A stretch of DNA of 64,000 bases, taken from NCBI GenBank assembly GCA_947444305.1, contig CANEZP010000001.1, forward strand, positions 268,151-332,150. The letters run 5' to 3'. This DNA is from Pseudobdellovibrionaceae bacterium (GTDB lineage Bacteria > Bdellovibrionota > Bdellovibrionia > Bdellovibrionales > UBA1609). The notes beneath the pieces were generated by a model. It did no database searches and was not told the origin of the DNA. It saw nothing but the letters and a program-made list of their open reading frames with translations. Below are positions 52,586 through 60,145 of this stretch, piece by piece; the first letter of the stretch is position 1, and each line of letters starts with the position of its first letter. Position numbers and translations under genes: made by a program.

Positions 52586-53677
52586 ATGAGCTTAAACCTT
52601 GAATTCGACCCTGAAGTTTTCTGGTCACTCATAGGCGGTCGTGCCGTGGTCGAAACTCCACGTCTTAGTTTGAAATCCAAAGAAGAAGCCTACGCTTATC
52701 TCAAAGCCTACGGCTACGATATGGAAGTGGTCGCCGACCGCGAAAAGCTGTGGGGCATTCACTCCCGCGCCATCATCTACATCCGCACCCAACTTATGAA
52801 AGAAGGCGAACTCATCCCCGATGAGATCTCCGACCCCAAAGCTTTGGCCGACATCGCCAATCTTCTGATGCTCGCTTCGGTGCGCGATGCCGAGCGCGGC
52901 TCCACCGCCGACTCCTTGCACAAGTGGTCCTGCGCACTGCTCCGCGTGATGCACGTCATTTCGCAATTGCACAACGATCTGTTCAATTATTTCTCCCTAG
53001 AAATTCAAGAAGAAATTTTCAGGCCCTATCGCCAGTTCGTACAAAAAGATCCCACGCTCGGCATTCGCCTCGAGGGCGGCACCGATCACGAATCGATTCC
53101 GCTGCAAAAGTTTGATATCAAACCGTTTAAAGATTCCGATTCTTCGATCACCAAGCTCTTAGCGAAACCCGACGAGGTCGCCTTCGGTTTGCTGGACAAA
53201 ATCGGCGTACGATTCGTCACGGCCAATCTCTTCGATACATTTCGCGTCATGCGTTTCTTGGTCAGCAATCACGTCGTCTCACCGGCCAACGTCATTCCGA
53301 ATCAGTCCAACAACACGCTTTACCCGGTAAACTTATTCTTAGACGTGATGGAAGGTCTGCCGAAAGATTTCGACCTGCCCGCCGTAGAAATCGACAAGTT
53401 GCTCCAAGCCCGCATGGAAAAAGACGCCACCAAAGCAAAATTCTTAGAAAAGCCGAACACCTTCACCTCGCGCGATTACCGCTTTATAAAATTCATCACG
53501 CGCCAATTAGTCCGCGTCACCGATCCCAATACCCAAAAAAGTTTTTCGTTCTTCTATCCCTACGAAGTTCAAGTCCTGGACTACGATCACTATCTTCGCT
53601 CCTTAAGCGGCCCCGCTTCGCACGATGAGTACAAAGCCCGTCAGAAGGCGCGGGCGCGTGAACGGGTTTTGAATTAA
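52586..53677 (+). CDS. Conserved-looking soluble protein with RelA/SpoT-like features
   Basis: 363 residues, no signal or membrane segment. The N-terminal half is helical (H-K-W-S-C-A-L-L-R-V-M-H-V-I-S-Q-L-H-N-D). From about residue 175, S-S-I-T-K-L-L-A-K, then L-L-D-K-I-G-V-R-F-V-T-A-N-L-F-D-T-F-R-V-M-R-F-L-V, and near the end Y-P-Y-E-V-Q-V-L-D-Y-D-H-Y, follow the order of the RelA/SpoT nucleotidyltransferase (SI..K, D.iG.R, E.Q). The similarity is faint and assigned by eye. I recall an uncharacterised deltaproteobacterial family (TIGR04552) of this look, unverified. A hairpin abuts the ATG, and the ribosome-binding site (GGGGG) touches it. Confidence 0.7.
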   Translation: MSLNLEFDPEVFWSLIGGRAVVETPRLSLKSKEEAYAYLKAYGYDMEVVADREKLWGIHSRAIIYIRTQLMKEGELIPDEISDPKALADIANLLMLASVRDAERGSTADSLHKWSCALLRVMHVISQLHNDLFNYFSLEIQEEIFRPYRQFVQKDPTLGIRLEGGTDHESIPLQKFDIKPFKDSDSSITKLLAKPDEVAFGLLDKIGVRFVTANLFDTFRVMRFLVSNHVVSPANVIPNQSNNTLYPVNLFLDVMEGLPKDFDLPAVEIDKLLQARMEKDATKAKFLEKPNTFTSRDYRFIKFITRQLVRVTDPNTQKSFSFFYPYEVQVLDYDHYLRSLSGPASHDEYKARQKARARERVLN

Positions 53678-53772
53678 ATTTTTTGTGAATCTGGGATTGT
53701 AGAGTTCGGGTATCTCGGCTTCGAAGCGCCCATGCGTTTGGCGCGGAAGATCGTCCATCCATGCGAGTGCGG

Positions 53773-53797
53773 CCATTCCGCCATCCGGGCGGAATGG
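53773..53797. repeat. Strong hairpin after the RelA/SpoT-like gene
   Basis: CCATTCCGCC and GGCGGAATGG form a perfect 10-bp stem with a 5-base loop, about 95 bases after the stop. No T-run follows, so it is not a standard intrinsic terminator. Confidence 0.55.
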
Positions 53798-53866
53798 GAA
53801 TGAAATGAAGAGATTTAAGTTTTGGTGGGAGGGATAGGACCTTCATCACGCGAAGGTAGCTTTTCA

Positions 53867-53957
53867 TTCTTCTTCCTCTTCTTCCTTCTTTCTTCTCTCT
53901 CTCTCTCTCTCTCCTTTTCTTTTCTTTTCTTTTCTTTTCTTTTCTTCCTCCTCTTCC
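53867..53957 (+). repeat. 91-nt pure polypyrimidine tract with (TC)10 and (CTTTT)6
   Basis: Every base from 53867 to 53957 is C or T. It contains ten TC units (53894-53913) followed by six CTTTT units (53914-53943). Open frames across it on either strand encode only S-L/F-L or K-R-E runs and are not genes. Confidence 0.92.
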
Positions 53958-53988
53958 GCAAAACAACAATCCTCCCCAATATTTCACT

Positions 53989-54012
53989 CTTGCGGCCGCG
54001 GACGGCCGCAAG
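53989..54012. repeat. Strong GC-rich hairpin
   Basis: CTTGCGGCCG, loop CGGA, CGGCCGCAAG: a perfect 10-bp stem with a tetraloop, just downstream of the pyrimidine tract. Confidence 0.6.
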
Positions 54013-54074
54013 AAGCCACTCTCAAGGACGGAACATCTCTGCCAACAGAAGATGAGGCCATCGAAGCCGAAAAC

Positions 54075-54088
54075 TCTGCGCGCGCAGA
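54075..54088. repeat. Palindrome TCTGCGCGCGCAGA, copy 1 of the HNH-linked cluster
   Basis: A 14-base perfect palindrome. Further copies: 54860-54873 and 55075-55094 (extended to a 20-base perfect palindrome) inside the HNH gene, a degenerate one at 54139-54153, and a related site at 34387-34408. Confidence 0.7.
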
Positions 54089-54386
54089 ATTTCTTCCGAA
54101 GGTCTTACAAAAACAATTACCCGGTAAGTCACGAAGCACTCTGCGCGACCAGAACTATTTTACATTTTTTCTCCACGTAAATATAATTTGACGAGTCTTT
54201 CAAGCGAGCAGTGAAGCGCTCCTATGTTTTATTCTCTAAATTTGATTTTGAACTTAAAACGGCAGAGTAGATCGTCGTATTGACTCGAATCGAAGCTTTA
54301 AAGGCGAACTATAAATGTCCTTCGCCAGCCTAAAAAAGACAATTCTAAAACCCATGTTAGCTTCATCGCATCTTAAGGAGTCGAAG

Positions 54387-55343
54387 ATGAATGCTGAGCA
54401 AAAATGGATTCATGAATATGCGTTGGCGGCGAAAGTTCGTTATCATAAATTTGAACTTGAGTTCGTTCAGATCTTGAAAGATGTCGAACGCAGTAAAACT
54501 CATAAGGCCTTGGATAAATCGAGCGTACATGCTTACGCGGTTGGGATCTTAGGATTTACCGATGCGGTCGCTTACAGCTTTATCGCGGTGGCACGCAAGT
54601 CGCGCGAGGTGCCTGAGATACTGGAGTCTGGACTTTCCGTTTTCGTTTTGAATCGCATGGTTTCTACGCTGAAGCCAGAGAATGCGGATGAACTTATTCG
54701 CTTTGCCCAAACTCATTCAAGCCGCGAGCTTGAGCGAGAGTTAGGTCGGCGTAATCCGCGAAGCAAATGTGAAAAGGTTAAATTCATATCTGAAGAGTGC
54801 GTTGAGATTTCGGCGCATGTTTCCGGTGCGTTTCTAGAGAAGCTAAAACGAGTCGAAGCTCTGCGCGCGCAGAAAAGTCAGCCGCACGGTGTTGGGCGTG
54901 CGCTTGAGGCCGCTTTGGAGGAATATTTGCGAAAGCACGATCCCGTACAGAAGGCGGAGCGGGCTCAGCGGCGTCAGACGAAAGCGCAAGCGACGAAACA
55001 CGAAGAGACGCAGCGTAATGAAACCCAATGTGACGAGAGCTCTAAGCAATCGGCAGGCGTCGGTTTGCCGGAAGAACTCTGCGCGCGCAGAGTTGTGAGG
55101 CGTGTGCCGCTGACCGCGGCGCAAAGACACGCGGTGTTCGCGCGTGATTTCGGGCGGTGTACGAATCTGGGCAAGGACGGGAAGCGGTGCGGATCAGATC
55201 AATGGATTCAGGTGCATCACATCGTAGAAGTTGCGAAAGGCGGGGGGAATGATCCCGCCAACCTGACTACGCTGTGTTCATTTCATCATGATCAGATTCA
55301 CCAATTAAGCCTACCTATGGACGAGCGGCAGGCGGTCGGTTGA
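54387..55343 (+). CDS. HNH endonuclease-family protein (paralogue)
   Basis: 318 residues from ATG 54387, chosen because AAGGAG (54375-54380) is 6 bases upstream; ATG 54315 lacks any. Same plan as 17602-18483: a helical N-terminal module (about 1-120, with H-K-A-L-D-K-S-S-V-H-A-Y and V-P-E-I-L-E-S-G), a charged linker rich in K, R, E, Q, and a C-terminal HNH domain (R-D-F-G-R-C, K-R-C-G-S, V-H-H-I-V-E-V-A-K-G-G-G, L-T-T-L-C-S-F-H-H). Two TCTGCGCGCGCAGA palindromes fall within the coding sequence. Upstream DNA and early codons are more AT-rich than neighbours, which suits transfer. Confidence 0.85.
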   Translation: MNAEQKWIHEYALAAKVRYHKFELEFVQILKDVERSKTHKALDKSSVHAYAVGILGFTDAVAYSFIAVARKSREVPEILESGLSVFVLNRMVSTLKPENADELIRFAQTHSSRELERELGRRNPRSKCEKVKFISEECVEISAHVSGAFLEKLKRVEALRAQKSQPHGVGRALEAALEEYLRKHDPVQKAERAQRRQTKAQATKHEETQRNETQCDESSKQSAGVGLPEELCARRVVRRVPLTAAQRHAVFARDFGRCTNLGKDGKRCGSDQWIQVHHIVEVAKGGGNDPANLTTLCSFHHDQIHQLSLPMDERQAVG

Positions 55344-57188
55344 TTACCTCTTCATTGCTAGGTATTCGGCGGAGGACAGCAAAGCGGCGCGGACTTGCGG
55401 TAGCGTCAATTGGCCCGCGATGACGGAATTCACGTTGGCCGCCAATCCACCCGCGTCGGGCTCGCGCTTAAGGATTTGCTGGTAGGCCAACGTCACTTGT
55501 TGGCGCGCCAGTGCGCGATGTTCTGTGGACTCCAGAATCGATTGACGGGCTTGGCCAAAACTCAACAGGCCGGCCTCGATGTTTGCGGAGAAAGCGTTCA
55601 GGCCGCCAATGTCGGGTTCGCGCATTAAGATGTAAAGGTACAACTGGCGGATCGATTCGCGGAGCGGTGTGAATTGCGGTGTCGGATTCAGATTGATGTA
55701 TTCTTGGGATTGCAGAAGTGCCTGACGTACTAGTTCTAAGCTCAACGAGCCGTTGTTCACCGCGTTTAGGTAGTTTTGTAAGCCGGCCGCGTCGGGTTCG
55801 CGCTGAAGGATGTTAACGAAGAGCTGGCGTACGGATTCGCGCAGAGCATTCTGATCGGAAGCCGCGGCCGTCGCGGGCCCGCGAACGACCGTTTCGAACG
55901 GAACGTCCATGTCATGCCATAAGGGCACGGCCAGACGAAATGAAACCGCAGCGTATGAGGCGCGACTGATCTTGGTATCTTCGAAGATCACGTTGGTCGC
56001 GTTTGGAATCGTGTACGCTAAACCGTTTACGGTCGAGAGTGCGCCATCGGTATTGATACGCATCGCGCCGCCTGAGCTATAAACCATATTGTCGCGTATG
56101 CGCATCGGGGCGCCGCCACGCACTTGTTCAATAATGAAACCGGTCAGTGCGTTGCGGACGATGTTGTCGTGGACAAAACCGCCGAACGTGGACGAGGCGT
56201 CCCGGTACCAACTATCGCCCCCAATGTATAAGCCGAAGCCGCAACGCCGGCGAGGGCCACAATCAATTTGGTTTCCGGAAATATCCGAATTTGTATAATC
56301 GCCTGAGGTGCGGCCGGGCCACGATTGAATCATCATCGCCGCGAAAGCCGCGCTTGAAAATGAATCTCCGTGACGGATCAAATTGTTTTGGATTCTACAG
56401 TTTTGACAACCGCCGAAGATGAAATCTACGTCTGAGTTATCGATGAATAAGTTAGAGTTAAATTCAGAATCTTTAGCTTCGAGTACGGTCATGCCATCCG
56501 CGTAGCGGTCTTGGTGAGCGCCGTTAAACGCGACGGTGTTGCCGTTCATTTTGAAGCGTGAGCCTTCGACGGCCAGGGCCGTACCGCATAAAGTGTTCTT
56601 GCTGGTTACGCCTTCGACCGTGATCTCTTTTCCGTTGACGTTAATGTTCCATCCGCGCCCGGCGCCCGCGTTCGGGTTTACGCATTCCGCGGCGGTTGCG
56701 GAACCAAGGCGCGCGGCCCGGTTTCCGTTGACGACTAAATTGCGAACGACCGCGCCGGTACCGGTGATGTTCAAGATGCCGGCCGCGTTGTCGGCTTGCG
56801 TGTTCGGAACCGCGCGCATCTCGAAGCAAGGATGCGCGTCGTTGACGCCGCATGAAAAACCGGCGGGCGTATTTTTAGTTGTGATCGAAATAGCGCGCGC
56901 GATCTTGATCGTGCCGCTAACCAAGGCCACACCGGGAGGAAGTTCTAAGACGGTATTTACCGCGGCACCGTCAATGCAAGCCTGCAACGCGCCGGTCGCA
57001 TCTTGACCGGCTTGCATCGCGCTAATCAAAGTCGCGCAAGAGGCGGGCAGCGAAGCGGGGCTGAAGTTCACCTGACTGCCGGTCACCAGTGACGGCATAG
57101 CCACAACCTTATTCAAAGCCGAGAAATCTCCACAGGCAGTTAAAGTCGCGGTACAAGCCAAAGCGAAAGCCATCTTTATTAAGTTCAC
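55344..57188 (-). CDS. Beta-helix lipoprotein with three DUF4214 repeats
   Basis: 614 residues from GTG 57188 (AGGGGG 5 bases upstream). Lipobox T-L-T-A-C. Residues about 60-430 read as a right-handed parallel beta-helix of pectate-lyase type (repeated short strands: V-V-R-N-L-V-V-N-G-N-R, F-K-M-N-G-N-T-V-A-F-N-G, C-R-I-Q-N-N-L-I-R-H-G), with several Cys pairs. The last 165 residues are three DUF4214 modules (R-Q-L-F-V-N-I-L-Q-R-E-P-D-A-A-G-L; R-Q-L-Y-L-Y-I-L-M-R-E-P-D-I-G-G-L; Y-Q-Q-I-L-K-R-E-P-D-A-G-G-L). DUF4214 often sits on surface or extracellular proteins. Probably a surface-exposed polysaccharide-binding or -cleaving protein; no catalytic residues are assigned. Confidence 0.88.
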   Translation of the reverse strand: MNLIKMAFALACTATLTACGDFSALNKVVAMPSLVTGSQVNFSPASLPASCATLISAMQAGQDATGALQACIDGAAVNTVLELPPGVALVSGTIKIARAISITTKNTPAGFSCGVNDAHPCFEMRAVPNTQADNAAGILNITGTGAVVRNLVVNGNRAARLGSATAAECVNPNAGAGRGWNINVNGKEITVEGVTSKNTLCGTALAVEGSRFKMNGNTVAFNGAHQDRYADGMTVLEAKDSEFNSNLFIDNSDVDFIFGGCQNCRIQNNLIRHGDSFSSAAFAAMMIQSWPGRTSGDYTNSDISGNQIDCGPRRRCGFGLYIGGDSWYRDASSTFGGFVHDNIVRNALTGFIIEQVRGGAPMRIRDNMVYSSGGAMRINTDGALSTVNGLAYTIPNATNVIFEDTKISRASYAAVSFRLAVPLWHDMDVPFETVVRGPATAAASDQNALRESVRQLFVNILQREPDAAGLQNYLNAVNNGSLSLELVRQALLQSQEYINLNPTPQFTPLRESIRQLYLYILMREPDIGGLNAFSANIEAGLLSFGQARQSILESTEHRALARQQVTLAYQQILKREPDAGGLAANVNSVIAGQLTLPQVRAALLSSAEYLAMKR

Positions 57189-57348
57189 GTGATCCCCCTA
57201 ATTCCCCGCGGCTATGTTTTGCAAGCCTCGCGGCAGGGTGGTTGAACTCACATCGAGGCAAAGCGCCGCTCGCCGTCTCAATGCGAGAAGCGGTGTCGAC
57301 GATCAGTTCAGTGAATAAATGATGGCCATGCCAAAGGTCGGGGTAAGG

Positions 57349-57377
57349 TTGTCGCTCGGAGAGGCCTCCGCTACGAT
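57349..57377 (+). promoter_or_regulatory. Candidate promoter placing the porin-like gene as leaderless
   Basis: TTGTCG (57349-57354), 17 bases with a CGGAG/CTCCG stem, TACGAT (57372-57377). The ATG is at 57384, about where transcription would start, and no Shine-Dalgarno is present. Confidence 0.4.
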
Positions 57378-57383
57378 ATTAAA

Positions 57384-58415
57384 ATGAGATTCTTTCTCAC
57401 ATTTTGGACCCTCTTCGCCTGCGCACACGCGAACGCCGCCATTCTGCGCGAAGATATTGGTGAGCTGAAGATTCACGATTTGCTCATACGCCCCAACTTC
57501 ACCCTCAAAGAGCCGACGAACGGCGCCTTCTCGATTGGGGAAAGCTCTTTCGCGCTTCGTTGGGAGCTCGAATCCAAATTCGCCGGAGTTGTGCGCATCG
57601 GGCCGCGCACGCTGCTCAATCCACTAGCGCGTTACGCCAGCACGGTGAACTCCGATATTATTTTGGTCGAAGCTTACGCCGAGTACAATGATCCGTACGG
57701 GCGGTTTCGGTTCGGCCGTTTGCCCGTGGAATTCGGCTACGAGGGCAGGCAATGGGAGCGGGAATTGATCTTTCCCCGCTCGCTGCTGTTCAAGAACCGC
57801 GCGATGATGTTGCGGGACGTGGGTGGATCGTACGAAATTGAACATAACAATTTCTACTCAGGCTTCGTGATTCACAACGGCGAGAGCGATAGCGATCAAG
57901 ACGGGCGCATTTGGTATACGGCGCGCATGGGGTTCAAAGAGGAAAAGTTTGAAATCGGCCTGGCCGGTCAGACGGGGAGCACGAAGCCGCTCGGTACCGC
58001 GGCGAGTTCCGATCCACTTGCGGGCGTTGATCCGACGAAAGATGCGAAGTGGCGGTTGGCCGGTTTGTACACCGCGTTCACCCGCAAACAGTGGGAGTTT
58101 GTGCTCGAGGCCTACTCCGGTGAACGCGAGCAGGACAAAAAGACGGGGCGCTTCGCCACGGGGCACGCCGATCTGGGCTTTATTTTCAGCAAAACTTTTT
58201 CGACTCACCTGCGCTACGATATGTTTGATCCGAATCAGAGAATCGATAACGATATGGAGCGCCAGGCGAGCCTCTCCCTGGTTTTTTCAAACAAAACTCA
58301 CTCCAGCAACATCATAATCGTCGGCACGAAGGTTTTTGAAGAAAACCGGCAGATCGGTAACGATGAATTCCGCCTCATTTGGAGTCTGTCTCCGAGCGGC
58401 GTCGTCCGCTTTTAA
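57384..58415 (+). CDS. Porin-like outer-membrane barrel
   Basis: 343 residues. Signal peptide ending A-N-A-A. Many alternating strands of 8-10 residues with aromatic girdles (L-V-E-A-Y-A-E-Y-N-D-P-Y-G-R-F-R-F-G-R-L-P, W-R-L-A-G-L-Y-T-A-F, Q-W-E-F-V-L-E-A-Y) and terminal Phe. The phrase F-R-F-G-R-L-P-V-E-F-G-Y is typical of porin strands. Substrate unknown. No ribosome-binding site, which agrees with a possible leaderless message. Divergent from the beta-helix lipoprotein gene. Confidence 0.7.
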   Translation: MRFFLTFWTLFACAHANAAILREDIGELKIHDLLIRPNFTLKEPTNGAFSIGESSFALRWELESKFAGVVRIGPRTLLNPLARYASTVNSDIILVEAYAEYNDPYGRFRFGRLPVEFGYEGRQWERELIFPRSLLFKNRAMMLRDVGGSYEIEHNNFYSGFVIHNGESDSDQDGRIWYTARMGFKEEKFEIGLAGQTGSTKPLGTAASSDPLAGVDPTKDAKWRLAGLYTAFTRKQWEFVLEAYSGEREQDKKTGRFATGHADLGFIFSKTFSTHLRYDMFDPNQRIDNDMERQASLSLVFSNKTHSSNIIIVGTKVFEENRQIGNDEFRLIWSLSPSGVVRF

Positions 58416-58427
58416 ACAGACCTTTTT

Positions 58428-58456
58428 TTGACCGGCTCAAGCTAGTCCGCTATAAA
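58428..58456 (+). promoter_or_regulatory. Strong sigma70-type promoter of the hbd-icmF operon
   Basis: TTGACC (58428-58433), a 17-base spacer and TATAAA (58451-58456), 29 bases before the start with AGGAG in between. This is the best consensus promoter I see in the window. Confidence 0.75.
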
Positions 58457-58484
58457 TATCCAAATCTTATTTCAGGAGTGGATC

Positions 58485-59345
58485 ATGGCGATTGGCCGGG
58501 TTGGCGTTTTAGGTGCGGGGCAGATGGGCAACGGGATCGCGCAAGTCTGCGCGGCGCAAGGTTTGAAGGTCGTGCTGGTCGATATCGCGCAACCGGCGCT
58601 CGACAAGGGGATGGCGACGATCGCTTCGAGTTGCGACCGTCTCATTAAAAAAGAAGCGATGACCGACGCCGCAAAAAAAGAATTGCTCGGCCAAATTACC
58701 GCCAGCACTAAACTTGAAGATTTTAAAGACTGCGACATCGTCATCGAAGCCATCGCCGAGAACGTCGACTTAAAAGTGAAAGTCTTCGCGCAGCTCGACC
58801 AAATTTGCCAAAGCCACGCGCTGCTTTGCTCCAACACATCCAGTATCTCCATCACGAAGATTGCGGCGGCAACGAAGCGCCCCGACAAAGTGGCGGGCAT
58901 GCATTTCATGAACCCGGTACCCTTGATGAAGCTGGTCGAAGGTATTCGTGGCTTACAAACTTCCGATGACACGTTCGCGCAAGTTTCGGCGCTGGCGACG
59001 AAGCTCGGTAAAACCTTCGTCGAAGTCAAAGACATGCCCGGTTTCGCGGTCAACCGCATCCTCATGCCGATGATCAACGAGGCGGTCTACACGCTCCACG
59101 AGGGAATCGCCTCGGCGGAAGATATCGATCAGTCCATGAAGCTCGGCACGAACCAACCGATGGGTCCTCTTACGCTCGCGGATTTTATCGGGCTCGACAC
59201 TTGCCTCGCGATCATGAACGTCTTGCATCAAGGTTTGGGCGACACCAAATACCGCCCGTGTCCGTTGCTGGTGAAATACGTTGAAGCCGGCTGGCTCGGC
59301 CGCAAGACGGGCCGCGGTTTTCACACTTACGAGGGATCAAAATAA
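58485..59345 (+). CDS. hbd: 3-hydroxybutyryl-CoA dehydrogenase
   Basis: 286 residues, the standalone short-chain enzyme. NAD-binding V-G-V-L-G-A-G-Q-M-G-N-G-I-A-Q-V at residues 5-20, catalytic His in G-M-H-F-M-N-P-V-P, and the C-terminal signature F-A-V-N-R-I-L-M-P-M-I-N-E-A and G-P-L-T-L-A-D-F-I-G-L-D. It interconverts 3-hydroxybutyryl-CoA and acetoacetyl-CoA. AGGAG lies 8 bases upstream of ATG 58485. Its stop overlaps the start of the crotonase (TAATG). Confidence 0.93.
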   Translation: MAIGRVGVLGAGQMGNGIAQVCAAQGLKVVLVDIAQPALDKGMATIASSCDRLIKKEAMTDAAKKELLGQITASTKLEDFKDCDIVIEAIAENVDLKVKVFAQLDQICQSHALLCSNTSSISITKIAAATKRPDKVAGMHFMNPVPLMKLVEGIRGLQTSDDTFAQVSALATKLGKTFVEVKDMPGFAVNRILMPMINEAVYTLHEGIASAEDIDQSMKLGTNQPMGPLTLADFIGLDTCLAIMNVLHQGLGDTKYRPCPLLVKYVEAGWLGRKTGRGFHTYEGSK

Positions 59346-60142
59346 TGGAACTCAAAGCCGTTCGCTACGAGGTCACCGAGAACGAAGCCGGGCACCGCAT
59401 CGCCGTCATCCGCATCGCGCGGCCCGAGGCTTTGAACGCACTTAACAAACAGGTTCTCAGCGAACTTAAAATTTTACTTCAGGAACTCGGCTCGAAGCGC
59501 GACGTGCGCGCGGCCGTGCTCACCGGCGAGGGCGATAAATCTTTCGTCGCCGGGGCCGACATCAAAGAGATGGAAAATCTAACGATGCCGCAAGCGCGCG
59601 AACTAGCTTTGCAAGGACAAACGCTTTTTTCAAAGCTGGAAGAACTCCCGTTTCCCGTCATTTGCGCGATGAACGGCTTCGCGTTGGGCGGCGGGTTTGA
59701 GCTCGCGCTCGCGTGCGACTTCATCATCGCTTCATCGAAAGCGAAGTGGGGCTTGCCCGAAGTTACGCTCGGACTAATTCCGGGATACGGCGGCACGCAG
59801 CGACTCACTCGCCAGGTGGGCCGCGCGCTCGCAAGGCGCATCGCCATGAGCGGCGAAATGTTCACGGCGCAACAAGGTTTGGATTTTGGTTTGTTCACGC
59901 AAATCTGCGAGCCGGCCGATCTGCTACCAACTGCGATGAAGGTGGCGACGACGATCGCATCACGCGCGCCGAACGCGGTGGCGTGGGTCAAAGAAGCGAT
60001 TAACCACGGCGGCGACAAATCACTGGCCGAAGGTTTGAAGATCGAAGCCGATCTCTTTGCCCGTACGTTCGAAACGAAAGATCACAACGAAGGCATCGCC
60101 GCGTTCATTGAAAAACGCCCCGCTAATTTTCAAGGAAATTAA
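59345..60142 (+). CDS. Enoyl-CoA hydratase (crotonase family)
   Basis: 265 residues. Crotonase fold with V-A-G-A-D-I-K-E-M (about 73-81), oxyanion-hole segment N-G-F-A-L-G-G-G-F-E-L-A and catalytic Glu in W-G-L-P-E-V-T-L-G-L-I-P-G-Y-G-G. It hydrates short 2-enoyl-CoA esters. The position between hbd and icmF suggests crotonyl- or methacrylyl-CoA as substrate. Translationally coupled to hbd (TAATG); 3 bases separate it from icmF. Confidence 0.93.
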   Translation: MELKAVRYEVTENEAGHRIAVIRIARPEALNALNKQVLSELKILLQELGSKRDVRAAVLTGEGDKSFVAGADIKEMENLTMPQARELALQGQTLFSKLEELPFPVICAMNGFALGGGFELALACDFIIASSKAKWGLPEVTLGLIPGYGGTQRLTRQVGRALARRIAMSGEMFTAQQGLDFGLFTQICEPADLLPTAMKVATTIASRAPNAVAWVKEAINHGGDKSLAEGLKIEADLFARTFETKDHNEGIAAFIEKRPANFQGN

Positions 60143-60145
60143 AAT

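Larger units (their letters stand above)
53678..54386. other. 709-base non-coding region with repeats and hairpins
   Basis: No credible gene. It contains a 10-bp perfect stem CCATTCCGCC/GGCGGAATGG (53773-53797), the pyrimidine tract 53867-53957, a second 10-bp stem CTTGCGGCCG/CGGCCGCAAG (53989-54012), one full and one degenerate copy of the TCTGCGCGCGCAGA palindrome (54075-54088, 54139-54153), and an AT-rich stretch from about 54160 that probably holds the HNH promoter. Confidence 0.8.

Noticed and set aside
53517-54011. Open frame on the minus strand across the same tract
   Set aside because: It encodes a Lys/Arg/Glu run from the repeats and runs into the end of the preceding gene; no family features.
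53822-54055. Open frame on the plus strand across the pyrimidine tract
   Set aside because: It encodes only Ser/Leu/Phe runs created by the repeats and has no ribosome-binding site.
53678-55343. Insertion sequence or integrated element with HNH cargo
   Set aside because: No transposase, no terminal inverted repeats bounding the block and no target-site duplication seen; only the small palindromes are repeated.
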